Source: Lucinisca nassula | Lineage: Eukaryota; Mollusca; Bivalvia; Lucinida; Lucinidae | Reading direction: 5' to 3' | Assembly: GCA_963580285.1 (NCBI GenBank) | Contig: OY757017.1 | Location: forward strand, 112,563,245 to 112,627,244 | Length of the DNA stretch: 64,000 bases | Shown here: one piece after another, positions 1 to 10,049 of the stretch | Layout: each line of letters begins with the position of its first letter | How positions within the stretch are numbered: position 1 is the first letter of the stretch | Position numbers and translations under genes: made by a program | The notes under the pieces: generated by a model | Told to the model about the DNA's origin: nothing | Seen by the model: the letters and a program-made list of their open reading frames with translations, nothing else | The model's database searches: none

Positions 1-160
1 AGGTAAGCCCTCTATTTTATTTTTTTCTAGAATCTTGCAGAATCATGCCTTGACACATTCCTGATTTAATAGTCTTGTCAAGTTCTTAAAAACTCATTAG
101 ATTGGCAAGAATACTGATATGCATGTTTTATTTGTGATTCTGTGCAAATAAACATAAAGT

Positions 161-491
161 GTTTATTGGGTGTTTTTGTTTGTTTGTTTGATTTGAGGTT
201 TAACGTCCCCGTCAACACTGTAAAGGTCATTTTGGAGACGTTGCTTCCAATTTTGTGGGACTTTTACCCGACATTGAGATGAAATGACATCTCAAGCCCT
301 GTCGCCCAATGAAACCAATAGGGTTTATTAGCATGGACGGTCCGCCTCACACCGCGGTCCCTGGACAGGCTTAGATCCTCTGAGCGGTTTACCAGTACTA
401 ATGTGCGGGCCGGATTCAGCTCTGCATGGAAGCATCATGCAGCCCATATATTTCTTCAAGCCCCTATGGGCGGGGCGAGTTTACTGGGTGT
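161..491 (-). mobile_element. SINE-A copy 1, full, with TSD
   Basis: About 305 bp repeat reading on the minus strand, with its A-rich tail (TTAAACCTCAAATC, then CAAA repeats) at the low-coordinate end. It is flanked by a 13 bp target-site duplication with one mismatch: GTTTATTGGGTGT at 161-173 and GTTTACTGGGTGT at 479-491. At least eleven further copies or pieces lie in the window. TSD and tail support target-primed retroposition. I see no clear Pol III A/B boxes in the head, so the head class is unresolved. Confidence 0.8.
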
Positions 492-599
492 ACATAGCTG
501 CAAAAGCTATTTATATATTATTACCTGCAAAACTAAGAACTCGAGGGGCTTGTTCTTTCTTTTTCCCCTTTTCGCCTTAATCCCAGGAGGGGACACAGA

Positions 600-857
600 C
601 GGTGTTATTTTTGCAGGATGAAAGTCAACACAGTAAACATATAATTGCATTAGAGTTCTTTAACTTGCACAGGGAAATGCTCTCCCCATTTAACGCCCCT
701 ATTCGAAGGACGGAGCAATTTATGAAATTCATCCATGCAAATGATGCCAATGGAGTGTGTTCGGACGCCGAAATTATCACCGGCACCGGGGATCGAACCG
801 GAGGCCTCTAGCATCAGAGGAAAGTGCGCTGACCTCTAAGCTATCATGATCCGTATG
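600..857 (-). mobile_element. SINE-C, tRNA-derived SINE
   Basis: On the minus strand, 857 to about 780 reads like a tRNA: A-box TAGCTTAGAGG (833-843) and B-box GGTTCGATCCC (788-798), about 35 bp apart. The body continues toward 600. Box spacing and an unrelated body mark a tRNA-related SINE rather than a functional tRNA. Only one copy is in the window. Confidence 0.65.
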
Positions 858-1730
858 TGTAGAATAGCATTAATTCTGTCCAATCAGATTAATTTCGTGC
901 TAGTAATTTGTCTTTACAATGGAAAGACTCTGAAGATTTAAAACTTTGCATGGCCGTGCTGTGCAAATCTAGCTAGTATATGAACATTCCTAAGCAGTAT
1001 TGCTTTAAATTTCCGTTGCTTGACCGGAATAAAATGCTTGTTCAAGAAATATGAACGACGCCACCTTATTATGGTGATGGTAGTTGTTCTAACAAAGACC
1101 CACAACCTATGTTATTGGACGAGAAAATAATGCATATCCTGCTCTATATAAAGAGCAGTTTGAACGAATAGCAATTGCACTTTCTTGTTAACGTGAGAAG
1201 AAACAGAAGGGTTGACGTTGGTCCGTCCAATGACATTCAAAGCATCAGAGAGAAGACCTAACTGCACTATCCTCGGCACCAAATGCAATTGAGGGGAGGG
1301 AAAAAAAAAGATATTTGTTAATTTCTAATTCTTACATTCAAATAAATGTTAATGAAACGACACTACCGCTAGAGTGAGGCTGTGGATGCTAAAACAATAC
1401 AAGGTATTTTAATATACACCATGAACGCCTTATGATCAACATCCATTTCAAAGCATTGGCTTTTCAATGCAGATGCTCTCAGTCCAAATGGATTGCATCT
1501 TATATTTAACTATCCAACAAAACTAGATATCATTATCTGTATCTACAAGAATGAATAATTATTGTTCTATGGACTGTTGTCACCTGGAAAGACACCAAAA
1601 TCCTGAAAGTTGTGGAATGTACATTTTTAAACATGACTACCTAGTTTCGACCAATTATGCCTTATCAATGTGCCGCAATGGAATCAATGATCGCAAAGAA
1701 GTAGGTAATATAATCTACACATAACAAAAC
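858..1730. other. no recognised feature
   Basis: AT-rich sequence with no ORF of note, no repeat shared with the rest of the window, and no RNA gene visible. Confidence 0.5.
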
Positions 1731-1840
1731 TTCTTGCACACCGGACAAGGAAATCCGTAATTTTACCCTGGGATAGAAATTTATGTTCTTGCACACCAGA
1801 CAAGGAAATCCATGATTTAACCCTGGGACAGAAATTTATG
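1731..1840. repeat. 55 bp direct repeat, two units
   Basis: Units at 1731-1785 and 1786-1840, beginning TTCTTGCACACC and containing a run like TTTTACCCTGGGATAGAAAT. The same pair recurs at 43347-43458, and a degenerate inverted copy lies near 11420-11490. It always sits beside the promoter-like foldback unit, so it is probably part of the same element. Confidence 0.8.
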
Positions 1841-1927
1841 TTCTGACCCTGGTGTTCCGACCCCAAATCGAATATTATCACGTGTTTGATAAAATCACTG
1901 GTTGATTGCAACCTCATGCGCGTCGTC

Positions 1928-2040
1928 GTCATGCGTGACGTCACTAAACATTCCCGTTGTGTCATCACAAAATGGCGGACGTCGGTAACCGAAGTGACAG
2001 CAGCATTAAAAATTCGCAATAGAAATGGAAGGTATGCAAG
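1928..2040 (+). promoter_or_regulatory. CRE plus YY1-like start region plus 5' splice-site-like motif
   Basis: In order: GCGTGACGTCAC (CRE/CREB-ATF consensus TGACGTCA) at about 1932-1943, CACAAAATGGCGGACG (matches the YY1 AAnATGGCGG element seen at metazoan start sites) about 30 bp on, then AAATGGAAG followed by GTATGCAAG, a good 5' splice-site shape. An ATG reading MADVGNRSDSSIK opens in the YY1 motif. Promoter function is inferred from motif order only. Confidence 0.4.
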
Positions 2041-2042
2041 AA

Positions 2043-2190
2043 AAAGAATCCAATATGGGTGTGAGGGGTGGATAGAAAAATCCGTCCCTCGGGATCACTG
2101 TCCGGCATCACTCGGCAAGCCTCGTGATGCCGGACAGTGTCCCTCGGGCCGGATTTTTCAATCTATCCCTCACGCCCATATAAGATTCTT
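2043..2190. repeat. 148 bp foldback
   Basis: Arms run from AAGAATCCAATATGGGTGTG to the inverted CACGCCCATATAAGATTCTT. The inner stem is CACTGTCCGGCATCAC / GTGATGCCGGACAGTG around a 10-12 nt loop. Mismatches are few, so the transcript would form a long near-perfect hairpin. Confidence 0.85.
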
Positions 2191-2195
2191 ATATT

Positions 2196-2560
2196 CTGAC
2201 CCTGGTGTTCTGACCAAAAATCGAATATAATCGCGTGTTTGATAAATGCACTGGTTGATTACGACCTCGTATGCGCTGTCGTTAAGGTTGACGTCACAGC
2301 AACGTCACTAAACATTCCTGCAGTGTCAACACAATATGGCGGACGTTGGTAACCGAAGTGACTGCAGCATTAAAATCCGATTTAAGAAATGGAAGGTATA
2401 TGCAAGAAAAAGAATCAAATATGGGTGTGAGGGGTTGATAGAAAAATCCGTCCCTCGGGATCACTGCCCGGCATCACTCAGCAAGCCTTGTGATGGCAGA
2501 CAGTGTCCCTCGGGACGGATTGTTCCATCCCCCCCACACCCATATAAGATTCTTATAATC
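2196..2560 (+). repeat. Promoter-like foldback unit, copy A2
   Basis: Second unit of the dimer: TGACGTCA near 2291-2298, ATATGGCGGACG at 2334, MADVGNRSDCSIK reading frame, AAATGGAAGGTATATGC donor-like site, foldback 2410-2554. It matches B2 at 43.9 kb better than A1. Confidence 0.8.
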
Positions 2561-2825
2561 TCAGTTGCGTCGTCTATCGGGGATCGATACGCAAAAAGAA
2601 AAGAAACATGGGGCATGTCCACCCATCGAAGAATCAGATCAGCTTGTGCATTCGAGCAGTCTGATCAGAGTCTTCTTCGAAAGTTTTGTTTAATACCGTT
2701 GAAACAAAGTCGCTTCATGCAGTCAGAGAGACTGTATTCTTAGCGTGTGCATCAGACTAACAAGTCGGTTAAGCATACTTTTCTTATTTAGATTGTCGGT
2801 ATTCGTTACAACCGCCTCATCGATT
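2561..2825. other. no recognised feature
   Basis: Nothing found. GATCAG-rich motifs around 2637-2670 do not form a copy of FB8. Confidence 0.4.
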
Positions 2826-3016
2826 ATTATTTCTGCTCTAAAATATAGATTGTGGTCACTCGTTAGAACCGCCTCGATAAGGCGGTTCTAATGAGTACCG
2901 ACAGTCTACATTTTGAGCAGAAATTAGAAAAATTTCACATTATTTTCATCTTTAAATTTTTCGTTTTTTCGGTGGTTAAGTTTACAATGTACTTGTATAG
3001 ACGTGTTTTCGTAATG
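2826..3016. mobile_element. Hp1, one arm missing
   Basis: Hairpin core at 2830-2930 followed by the FTTTACAATG-side arm (TACAATGTACTTGTATAG) and terminus GTGTTTTCGTAATG. The GACCCC-type arm is absent. Confidence 0.8.
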
Positions 3017-3044
3017 TCTGAGCGCACATGCTCAAACGCGCCTT

Positions 3045-3545
3045 TTCTTTTGCTGCGCTTTATCTCCGCAAAGTATTTTCAGAAACTGGGACTCAGTCTA
3101 AGGTAACATGCAGTCACACCGTAATAAGGTTTGTAACATTACGAAAACACGCGTATACAAATGCATCGTAAACTTTGCCGCCGAAGAAAACCGAAAGATT
3201 TAAGATGACAAATTGTGATATTTTTCTTATTTCCGCTCAAAATATAGATTGAAGGTACTCGTTAGAACCGCCTCCGAGGCGGTTCTAACGAGTACCAACA
3301 ATCTATATTTTCGAGGCGGTTCTAACCAGTACCCACAATCTATATTTTAGAGCAGAAATAATCAAATAAGGTTTACCCCTGTAAACTCCAGTTTTACTAT
3401 ATAAAAGTGGGGTGCAAGGAGTCAAAATTATATAGGCGAGTGTTCGTGATGTATTTTGCTGCGCTTTATCTCCGCAAACTATTTGCAGGAACTAGGACTC
3501 AGTCTAAGGTCATATGCAGTCGCACCGTAATTAGATTTGTAAGCT
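3045..3545. repeat. about 90 bp direct repeat flanking an Hp1
   Basis: GCTGCGCTTTATCTCCGCAAA and the following 70 bp occur at about 3047-3135 and again at 3456-3543, on either side of the Hp1 at 3137-3451. This is a local tandem duplication containing an Hp1 in each unit, in opposite orientations. Confidence 0.75.
3137..3451. mobile_element. Hp1 with extra half-core
   Basis: CATTACGAAAACACGC start, GGGTGTTCGTGATG-like end. The core is GTTAGAACCGCCTC / GAGGCGGTTCTAAC, but the right half-arm (GAGGCGGTTCTAA.. to ..CTATATTTT) is repeated once at about 3314-3352. Confidence 0.85.
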
Positions 3546-3587
3546 GTCTAAGAAAGCATATCGAGCCTCCATGATCTGAATAATTTA

Positions 3588-3805
3588 ACCCTTTTGTATC
3601 AAATGAAATCTTCCTCCTTATATATAGCAGGAGGCCACACCAACGTTTAGGTGTGTCAGGTTGTGTTTCCATCAAAATTTATTTGGAAAATGAACTTTTA
3701 GCAAACAGTGGGGGCTCTGATCAGACGCCGCGATCTGCTGCGTCTGATCTCGGCCTGCACTGTTTGCCAGGGTACACGTTTTGGGGTTTCCGGTACAAAA
3801 TGGGA
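3588..3805 (+). mobile_element. FB8 MITE, copy a
   Basis: TIRs TTAACCCTTTTGTA / GGTACAAAATGGG. The central foldback 3701-3767 starts GCAAACAGTG, ends CACTGTTTGC, and has the inner stem GATCAGACGCCGC / GCGTCTGATC. FB8 recurs near 9.0, 10.6, 12.0, 16.6, 18.4, 18.7 and 59.6 kb. Confidence 0.8.
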
Positions 3806-4010
3806 TCATTTGAGCTACGTTGTTGTTTTCGAAAGACTCTTTCGAAACGTTTTATGTTTCAGTTACATGTACTTTATATTCATGTCGGGAGAAATATTGT
3901 CTGCTGTATCAGGAAGTGAAGTTCGCATCATGTCAGGAGGACAAGGTCTTGTAATAAACATTTTTATAATATAACGTCGGCGTTATTTAAGAAATTGATC
4001 AGCTTTAGCA

Positions 4011-4140
4011 GTGATTTGTTCAGTAATATATCACTGTTTGGAGGTCCGTTCTAAGGTAGACCAAGTCACGAGCGCGCAGCGCGGATAATTTACCAAGTTA
4101 CAACTGACCGACAAACTGTGATATATTACTCAACAAATCA
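4011..4140. repeat. foldback, 27 bp arms
   Basis: GATTTGTTCAGTAATATATC at 4011 is mirrored by GATATATTACTCAACAAATC ending near 4140. The spacer is about 70 bp and GC-rich. Single copy here, so a MITE is only suspected. Confidence 0.7.
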
Positions 4141-4282
4141 GGCAATAGAGCCAGATTATGTTTCGATTCTAACTCACTGAATGTAGACTAAATGCTGTTG
4201 TTTCCTTCATATTCTCCCAACATTCCGTCATTGTTCGAAGAAATCCCGCCAACATGTTTGACTGTAGTACAGGCAGTTACCT

Positions 4283-4283
<1 letters not shown>

Positions 4284-4313
<30 letters not shown>
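4284..4313. repeat. poly-T, 30 nt
   Basis: Uninterrupted T run, possibly a minus-strand poly-A tail. No retroelement body was recognised beside it. Confidence 0.9.
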
Positions 4314-4527
4314 CGATTCTTATGCGTGAAAACACATTAGTCCTCTAACGTCAAGAAAGCGATCGATGACGTTGCAAAACGTCATAAACGGCGGCTCTTC
4401 GCGTCACGCCTTTGTCACTCAATTTATCACCGGATTTAACCTTTGGCTCTATTAGCGACCAGTGTTGGAATTTGTGAATAATGTCATGTCATAAAACTCA
4501 TATGACCCACACATGTGCCTTCATGAT

Positions 4528-4767
4528 TTGGGCCCCGTCAAGCGATTTTGGTACTTATCGCATATGCGAGCATCGAAGGTTCAGGCGAGCCTGCGCATCC
4601 GCGCAGTCTCGCCAGAACCTTCGCTGCTCGCTCATACAAGCAGTGAATCAAGAGTAACCTTCAGACAGAAAGCCATATCCCTGGCCCCCCTGAATGGCTG
4701 GGCATGCGGAGTTAAAATTTGTCATGACGGAATGCTCGAAGACACAGATTCACTTGGCGGGGCTCAA
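4528..4767 (+). mobile_element. FB9 MITE, copy a
   Basis: 240 bp element with TIRs TTGGGCCCCGTCAAGCGA and TCACTTGGCGGGGCTCAA. An internal inverted pair, CGAAGGTTCAGGCGAG / CTCGCCAGAACCTTCG, lies at 4575-4625. A reverse-orientation copy sits at 49655-49893. Confidence 0.85.
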
Positions 4768-4823
4768 TTTGATCTACTTTAAAACTGACCTCCGTGTGGA
4801 GTTATGTTACCTCCTCCCCAATA

Positions 4824-5122
4824 ACGATAGCGCAGCGGTGCGACATAATGCAGTACTTCATATGCTCAGACCGGTTTGTTTTGATGTTCTTAATAATAAT
4901 TAAAACAATTAAGGTTGTGGCTTCGTTAGAACAGCCCCATTGACGCGGTACTAAGGAATACCCAGAGCAGAAATAAGAGGAAAAATATATACCATTGTAA
5001 ACCCCTGTCTTTTTTATATAAACTGAATGTTTGTTTTTTTTTTTGTTGTTGTTGTTCTTGATTTTTTTTTTTTGTTTGGTGGGGGGCGGGGATTCATTAC
5101 ACGGACATGCTGGCGTCATGAT
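4824..5122. mobile_element. Hp2, degenerate
   Basis: CGATAGCGCAGCGGTGCGAC end, weak core GTTAGAACAGCC..GGTACTAAGG, and ATTCATTACACGGACATG at the other end. A T/TTG-rich expansion (5034-5082) interrupts one arm. Confidence 0.6.
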
Positions 5123-5823
5123 TTTTGTTTGTGAAAAGGTATTCAAGGAGTCCAAAAACAAACTGGCCGGCAATCGTTTATGGCAGTAAGAAGGCCAACG
5201 CACATTGGAAATTGTTAACAAGTTTGCCCGCAAAAGCTAGCTGGTTCTGCTGTACTACAGTATGTGATAGAAAAGACATCAGTTAAAAATGTTGATGCAC
5301 TGAAGTGACTGATTCTTTGGGCTTTATTTACAGTGTCTGGTGCAATTACTAATTTGCACACGAAATCTGTCTTGAAAGGTTTACTCCTCCGTTCTATGAT
5401 ACTCTCTGAAGACAGCAAATTGGTGGAAAGTAAACAGCTGTTCTTGTAATATGACCAGGAAATAAACTATCGAGTAGACGTTTCTCGTCTTGTTTGTATA
5501 GGGGCGTGCGGGAACACCTTCAGGGGAGGTAACTCCTGCAAAAGTATTTTTGTCTCCCATGTCAATAGGGGTCAACACTTTAAGGAAAGAATTTGCTCCT
5601 TAGGATCATTTTTTTCCTTTAAGCGTTTACCCCTTTTTTCAGTGGGACAGTTTGTAGAAAAGCGAACAGGAAGTCCCGAAAGTCGTCTCCCTTTGAAAAA
5701 TGGCGGAAAAATCAGCCAGGTGTTCCCATTCCCCTTAAGAACGTGCATATGGTGTCGCACGAGGACAAATGTAACATTCCGATAGCATATCCGTCTGACA
5801 AAGTTACCTCCTCATTCCTCCAC
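5123..5823. other. no recognised feature
   Basis: Short overlapping minus-strand ORFs (60-70 codons) show no family resemblance. No shared repeat seen. Confidence 0.4.
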
Positions 5824-5932
5824 ATCAAGAAATCACGCCTATACAAATACATTGTAAGCTTTAAAGACGGATGTGTTATTCAATGTGTTGTAAAGACGGG
5901 TGTGTTGTAAAGACGGATCTGTTATCGTAATG
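5824..5932. mobile_element. Hp1/Hp2 chimeric relic with short tandem
   Basis: Hp1-type start (AAATCACGCCTATACAAATA), then about three repeats of TAAAGACGGATGTGTTGT (5861-5920), then the Hp2-type end GTTATCGTAATG. No hairpin core. Confidence 0.6.
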
Positions 5933-6666
5933 TACTCTCAGCATTCTGGTTATCGGTTCAGAACCATTGTCATCTTGTTTCCACACCTAGTGTCCTCCAG
6001 TAAGAAATCAAATAAAGGACTGTTCAAAGGTGGTCTTAAAGACAATATTTGATCTGTTCCAAAAGTGCTCTCCACATAGGCAATTTACAATGCATTGCCT
6101 GTACAGAGCTCATGAACTATTTCAGTCAAATATTGCTAAGGTATCCTATGTATATATATGAAGAATCTAAGATTGCTAGAACCTATAGTTCCATGTAATC
6201 GCAGCCTTTCTAAAACATAAAACAAAAAAGTCGATTTCTATCTTTTTTACCGCGTTTTAGGAGATAACTTCTTAATTTTTGGTCAGCACATTCAGCGAGA
6301 ACGTTGTAGAGAAGAGGCCCCGCCAACTTCTCAAAAAGGGTTCATGCCCCTTAGTCATATGAGCAGAGCTGTAATCTGATGGAGATTTCGGCAATTTCCA
6401 GCTTGTGCGAAATTTTCTGTTTTCTTAAGCCCCGCCTTGACGGTGTGGTTTGACGATTTTTAGTCTGTTCAGTGCTAGACTGAAGGATAATTAATGTGGG
6501 TCTTTCCAATATCTTGCAAGATTTTAAACGAGCGCATTTGAGAGTGATACATTAATGTTGATCAAAGGCGTATTATCTGTATTGTCTTTACTTATGGTTT
6601 ACGTGATTATGTGATGTACAGAGAAACAGATCACTAGCAATTTAACTCACCAGACTTAACCCACCA
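5933..6666. other. no recognised feature
   Basis: Only a fragment near 6024 (GGACTGTTCAAAGGTGGTC) resembles the foldback at 37310-37390. The rest is unassigned. Confidence 0.4.
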
Positions 6667-6939
6667 AATTACGCAAACACGCCTAAACATTGCCACCTTT
6701 ATCGCCGAAAAATTGAAATTTTGTGATGAAAAATTGTGATATTTTTCTTATTTCTGCTCAAAATATAGATTGTGGGCACTCGTTAGAACCGCCTCATTGA
6801 GGCGGTTCTAACAAGTACCAACATTCTATATTTCAAAGCAGAAATAAGAAAAATAAGGCATTACCCCGGAATCCCCAGTTTTACTACATAGAAGTGGGGT
6901 TCAAGTGGGTCAGAACTACATAGGCGTGTTTTCGTGATG
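6667..6939. mobile_element. Hp1, complete
   Basis: Starts AATTACGCAAACACGCC and ends GCGTGTTTTCGTGATG. Perfect inner core GTTAGAACCGCCTCAATGAGG-type stem at 6783-6810. Confidence 0.88.
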
Positions 6940-7098
6940 AGTATTTTTACTGACCGTCCTAAGTCGGTGCTTTTGCTGTGGTTCTTTCATGTTTTGCGTT
7001 GGTGGTTCTGATTCTTTCCTTTATTATATATTTTGTTACGTTGATGATTCTGTTTCTTCCCCATTTTTGGTTGTTCATTTTCAGTTACATTTGTCCTT

Positions 7099-7378
7099 CA
7101 TTACGCAAACATGCCTATACAAATACATTGTCACCTTTATCGCCGAAAATATGAAAAATTTCTGATGAAAAATTGTGATAGTTTTCTTATTTCTGCTCAA
7201 AATATAGATTGTGGGTACTCGTTAGAACCGCCTCATCGAGGCGGTTCTAACGAGTACCCACAATCTATATTTTAGAGCAGAAATAAGAAAAATAAGGTAT
7301 ACCCCCGGAAACCCCAGTTTTACTATACAAAAGTGAGGTTAAAGGGGGTCAAAATTATATAGGCGTGTTTTCGGGATG
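7099..7378. mobile_element. Hp1, reference copy
   Basis: Arm a starts CATTACGCAAACATGCC and runs TATACAAATACATTG, GCCGAAAATATGAAAA, TGTGATAG. The core is a near-perfect palindrome of about 90 bp at 7188-7283 (ATATAGATTGTGGGTACTCG ... CGAGTACCCACAATCTATAT). Arm b carries CCCCGGAAACCCCAG and GTGAGGTTAAAGGGGGTC and ends GCGTGTTTTCGGGATG. Termini are inverted copies of each other over about 17 bp. No coding capacity. I could not read a consistent target-site duplication, so the superfamily is undecided. Confidence 0.9.
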
Positions 7379-7558
7379 TTCCAGTGTTGGTGATTCTGAT
7401 TCTTTCTCCATTGTGTATATTGCTCCTTTTTAGTTAGGTTTGGATATTCTGGGTCACCACCTCTTTGGGAAAGAGCTGCTGAGTCGGTTCACCAGTGGTC
7501 CGTTTTGTTTTCTGCCGTCGCTCTACTTCTTTCCGGAAGAATCTGGGATCTGATTTAC

Positions 7559-7836
7559 CATCACGTGAACACGCCTATATAATTTTGCCCCCCTTAAACC
7601 CAAGTTTTATATAGTAGAACTGGGGTTTTCAGGGGTAAACCTTATTTTTCTTATTTCTGCTCCAAAATATAGATTGTGGGTACTCGTTAGAACCGCCTCA
7701 TCGAGCAGTTCTAACGAGTACCCACAATCTTTATTTTGAGCAGAAATGAGAAAAATATCACAATTTTTCACCTCGAAATTTTCAAATTTTCGGCGATAAA
7801 GGTTACACTGTATTTGTATAGGCGAGTTTTCGTAAA
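7559..7836. mobile_element. Hp1 with hybrid terminus
   Basis: Begins CATCACGTGAACACGCC, an Hp2-like CATCACGTGAAC joined to Hp1 ACACGCC, and ends GGCGAGTTTTCGTAAAG. Core 7664-7745 has one damaged stem arm (CATCGAGCAGTTC). Confidence 0.85.
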
Positions 7837-8170
7837 GACCAGTTCCTGATTGTTTCTCTTTTGTATTTTTAACGCTAACCATGACTATGTGTTAACCTTC
7901 AAAAAAGATACCTATACAAACAATTAAGACCTTGATGAGATAGGATTATCAGGATCAACACGGTTTAACATTCTGTCCATGCTTTGTCAAAATCCTCTGT
8001 TTACAAAAATGGAAGCACCAACTTCTGTTAATGGCATGATACAAACATGTCTAATTGTCCCTACGTCTTCCGCTGTTTACAATATCACCGCGACGTAAGA
8101 GGACGAAAAGTTAATTAGTTCTGGAGAGTGATTCATCAGTACTTGAGCATCTCCTGTTCCAGACTATTAG

Positions 8171-8403
8171 TAGGGGCCTGGTCAGAGCACAACCTAAGCC
8201 ATCAGCACGTAGGGGCCTGTTCAAAGCAAAACCTATGCCATCAGCCCATAGGGGCCTGGTCAGAGCAAAACCTATGACATCAGCACATAGGGGCCTGGTC
8301 AAAGCAAAACCTAGGACATCAGCACGTAGGGGCCTGGTCAAAGCAAAACCTAGGCTATCAGCACGTAGGGGCCTGGTCAGAGCAAAACCTAGGACATCAG
8401 CAG
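8171..8403. repeat. 39 bp minisatellite, six units
   Basis: Unit like GGGGCCTGGTCAGAGCAAAA plus CCTAGGACATCAGCACGTA, six copies with few substitutions and no indels. Confidence 0.9.
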
Positions 8404-8411
8404 TATAAGAA

Positions 8412-8468
8412 GATAGATAAAAGTGGGGTTTAAGGGGATCAAAATTATATAGGCGTGTTTTCGTGGTG
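8412..8468. mobile_element. Hp1 arm b fragment
   Basis: AAAGTGGGGTTTAAGGGGATC to GGCGTGTTTTCGTGGTG. It abuts the minisatellite, and the rest of the element is missing. Confidence 0.8.
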
Positions 8469-8963
8469 AAGACATTATACTGCATCGGTATGTTACTATT
8501 TTTGTTAAAAGCTTGAATACGATTTGTCTCTTGTAGTCTGTAACGTTTGGATTGAATCCATGGCATACAAAAATATTTTACTAAGATGTGTAAACACGTG
8601 GCCTGTAGACGCGTGGCCTGGTCGATGTCCTTATTGCTGATGCATGATGTACATTTTAGAAAAAAAAGCCAGGAGTCATGTCGTTGGTGTAGCTTTGTCC
8701 GGACCCTGTTATGTGTCGGTGTCTCATCTAGTTTTGCTGTCCAATGTTCATTTAACAAGACGGTGTTTATAACAGGCAGTTGTGCTAATGAATCACTGAT
8801 TTCTGAATTGATTTCTACTTGTTCCAAAGAGGGTCGTCCACTGTGGTATATAATATAATAACTCTTCCATCAGTACGGTTTCCAAGCACTTACAAAACTG
8901 GTGGAAAAACTCGAACTGAACTTGGTCTTATTTTTCGTCTTACCGTATTTACCCTAAATATTC
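8469..8963. other. no recognised feature
   Basis: Nothing supported beyond the N-terminal part of the doubtful minus-strand ORF. Confidence 0.4.
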
Positions 8964-9226
8964 TGATAATTTAACTCCTAAAAATTTGAACAAATACACT
9001 TTATTACTCGATGTTGTGTCTTAAGACAGCTGAATGCGTGACAAACAGTGTAATCCCTGATGAGACGCCGCGTTCTGCGGCGTCTCATCTGGGTTTACAC
9101 CATTTATTCAGACATATCTGTCCTAATACATATGGTAGATACGGTAGCCATAAAATACTGTTGTTTAGGCGAACAGTGTAGACCCTGATCAGACGCCACA
9201 TTCTATAGGTAAACACTGTTAATCAA
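8964..9226 (+). mobile_element. FB8, two adjacent pieces
   Basis: Foldback 9041-9108 with inner stem GATGAGACGCCGC / GCGGCGTCTCATC, a paired variant of the family's GATCAG stem. A second degenerate piece, GTGTAGACCCTGATCAGACG, lies at about 9171-9226 and has lost its right stem. Confidence 0.7.
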
Positions 9227-9365
9227 TGTGCTATATACGGTACCCTGTTTATATGGGTAAACCAATTCAGTATTGGAATCCACTTTCCCGGTACTTGCGG
9301 TTCTTTTGTATTAATTTCGCTCTGTCTATCAATCAGCTACACTACCTTTAATTTTCGGGGAGGGT

Positions 9366-9417
9366 GTGTGTGTGTGTGTGGGGGGGGGGGGGGAGGGAAG
9401 GGGGGAGGGGGGGGGGT
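9366..9417. repeat. GT then G-rich low complexity
   Basis: GTGTGTGTG followed by G runs of up to 14. G-quadruplex-prone on the plus strand. Confidence 0.85.
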
Positions 9418-9484
9418 TCAGTTTTATTGGACAATTATAATCACGTGGACAACAACAGTACAACCGCTGCTGTTGTATTAACTT

Positions 9485-9765
9485 TTATCGTATGTAACGC
9501 GACGTTTGGTTGGATAAGGTAAAATATTTGCGGCAATATATCGTGCAACATACTGTCGGAAACCCGATTCATCATGTAACGTCACTTTTCATTGGGCAGT
9601 GTTTGAGTTTACGCAGCTCACAGCGCTTGCGGCTTTTAGCAAAACAGTACAACTTTTAACAAAACAGCTCAATAAGTGCATAAGAATGGGGATAACCGTA
9701 TTGAAAATTGTCAATTAGGGAACTAAATCGTCCGTTTTTCGGTCGCAAAGTCGAAAATCCTAAAA
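9485..9765 (+). mobile_element. FB5 MITE, truncated copy
   Basis: Same order as the complete copy at 57.0 kb: TATGTAACGCGACGTTTGG, ATATACTGTCGG-like palindrome, GTAACGTCACTTTTCATTGG, GGGGATAACCGTATTG. It breaks off inside the final foldback after TTCGGTCGCAAAG. Confidence 0.75.
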
Positions 9766-10049
9766 TGTAAATTTAAAATACAGATATCCCACAAACAAAA
9801 GGGTTTGCTGAAGCCCGATTGTTGTAAAAGTAAATCCTTTGCTTTGTAAAGGGGTACTGAATGCATACATGGGCTGCTCCATTTGTTTGTTTGTTGATTT
9901 TTTTTAAACGAGACTTTTTTGCCTAGGCTTCGGCCCCAACAGGCTTTACATTTTGTGGGCATAGTCGAGCCGTGCAAAAATATTAAGAAAGAAGTCAATG
10001 CATGCAGTAAAATAGATAATCTTTTGTGAAATGAATGTAATTTATTTAA
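9766..10049. other. no recognised feature
   Basis: Unassigned DNA between two FB5 copies in opposite orientation. A minus-strand ORF here shows no family features. Confidence 0.4.

Larger units (their letters stand above)
1841..2195 (+). repeat. Promoter-like foldback unit, copy A1
   Basis: First half of a dimer that is duplicated at 43461-44190. It contains a CRE-type site, an ATGGCGGAC start region, a splice-donor-like AAGGTATGCAAG and then a 148 bp foldback. A1 is more like B1 (43.5 kb) than like its neighbour A2, so the dimer was copied as one block. Confidence 0.8.
8111..8827 (-). other. longest ORF, probably not a gene
   Basis: 238 codons, no recognised domain. The C-terminal part is six 13-residue repeats (consensus ADVLGFALTRPLR) encoded by the 39 bp minisatellite below. 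The middle (TKTRLYNFDPLKPHFY) is a translation of an Hp1 arm that also appears in other Hp1 copies. The N-terminal 110 residues match nothing I know. Because it reads through transposon DNA, it is most likely a chance ORF kept open by a repeat whose period is a multiple of three. Confidence 0.15.

Noticed and set aside
780..857. tRNA gene on the minus strand
   Set aside because: Boxes present, but no cloverleaf acceptor stem and the sequence continues as a SINE.
7601..7882. Recurrent 70-95 codon ORFs (e.g. YNFDPLEPHFY..LIFLISALKYR) as a small protein family
   Set aside because: They are translations of Hp1 arm b and the hairpin. The same peptide recurs because the transposon recurs; frames and ends are inconsistent.
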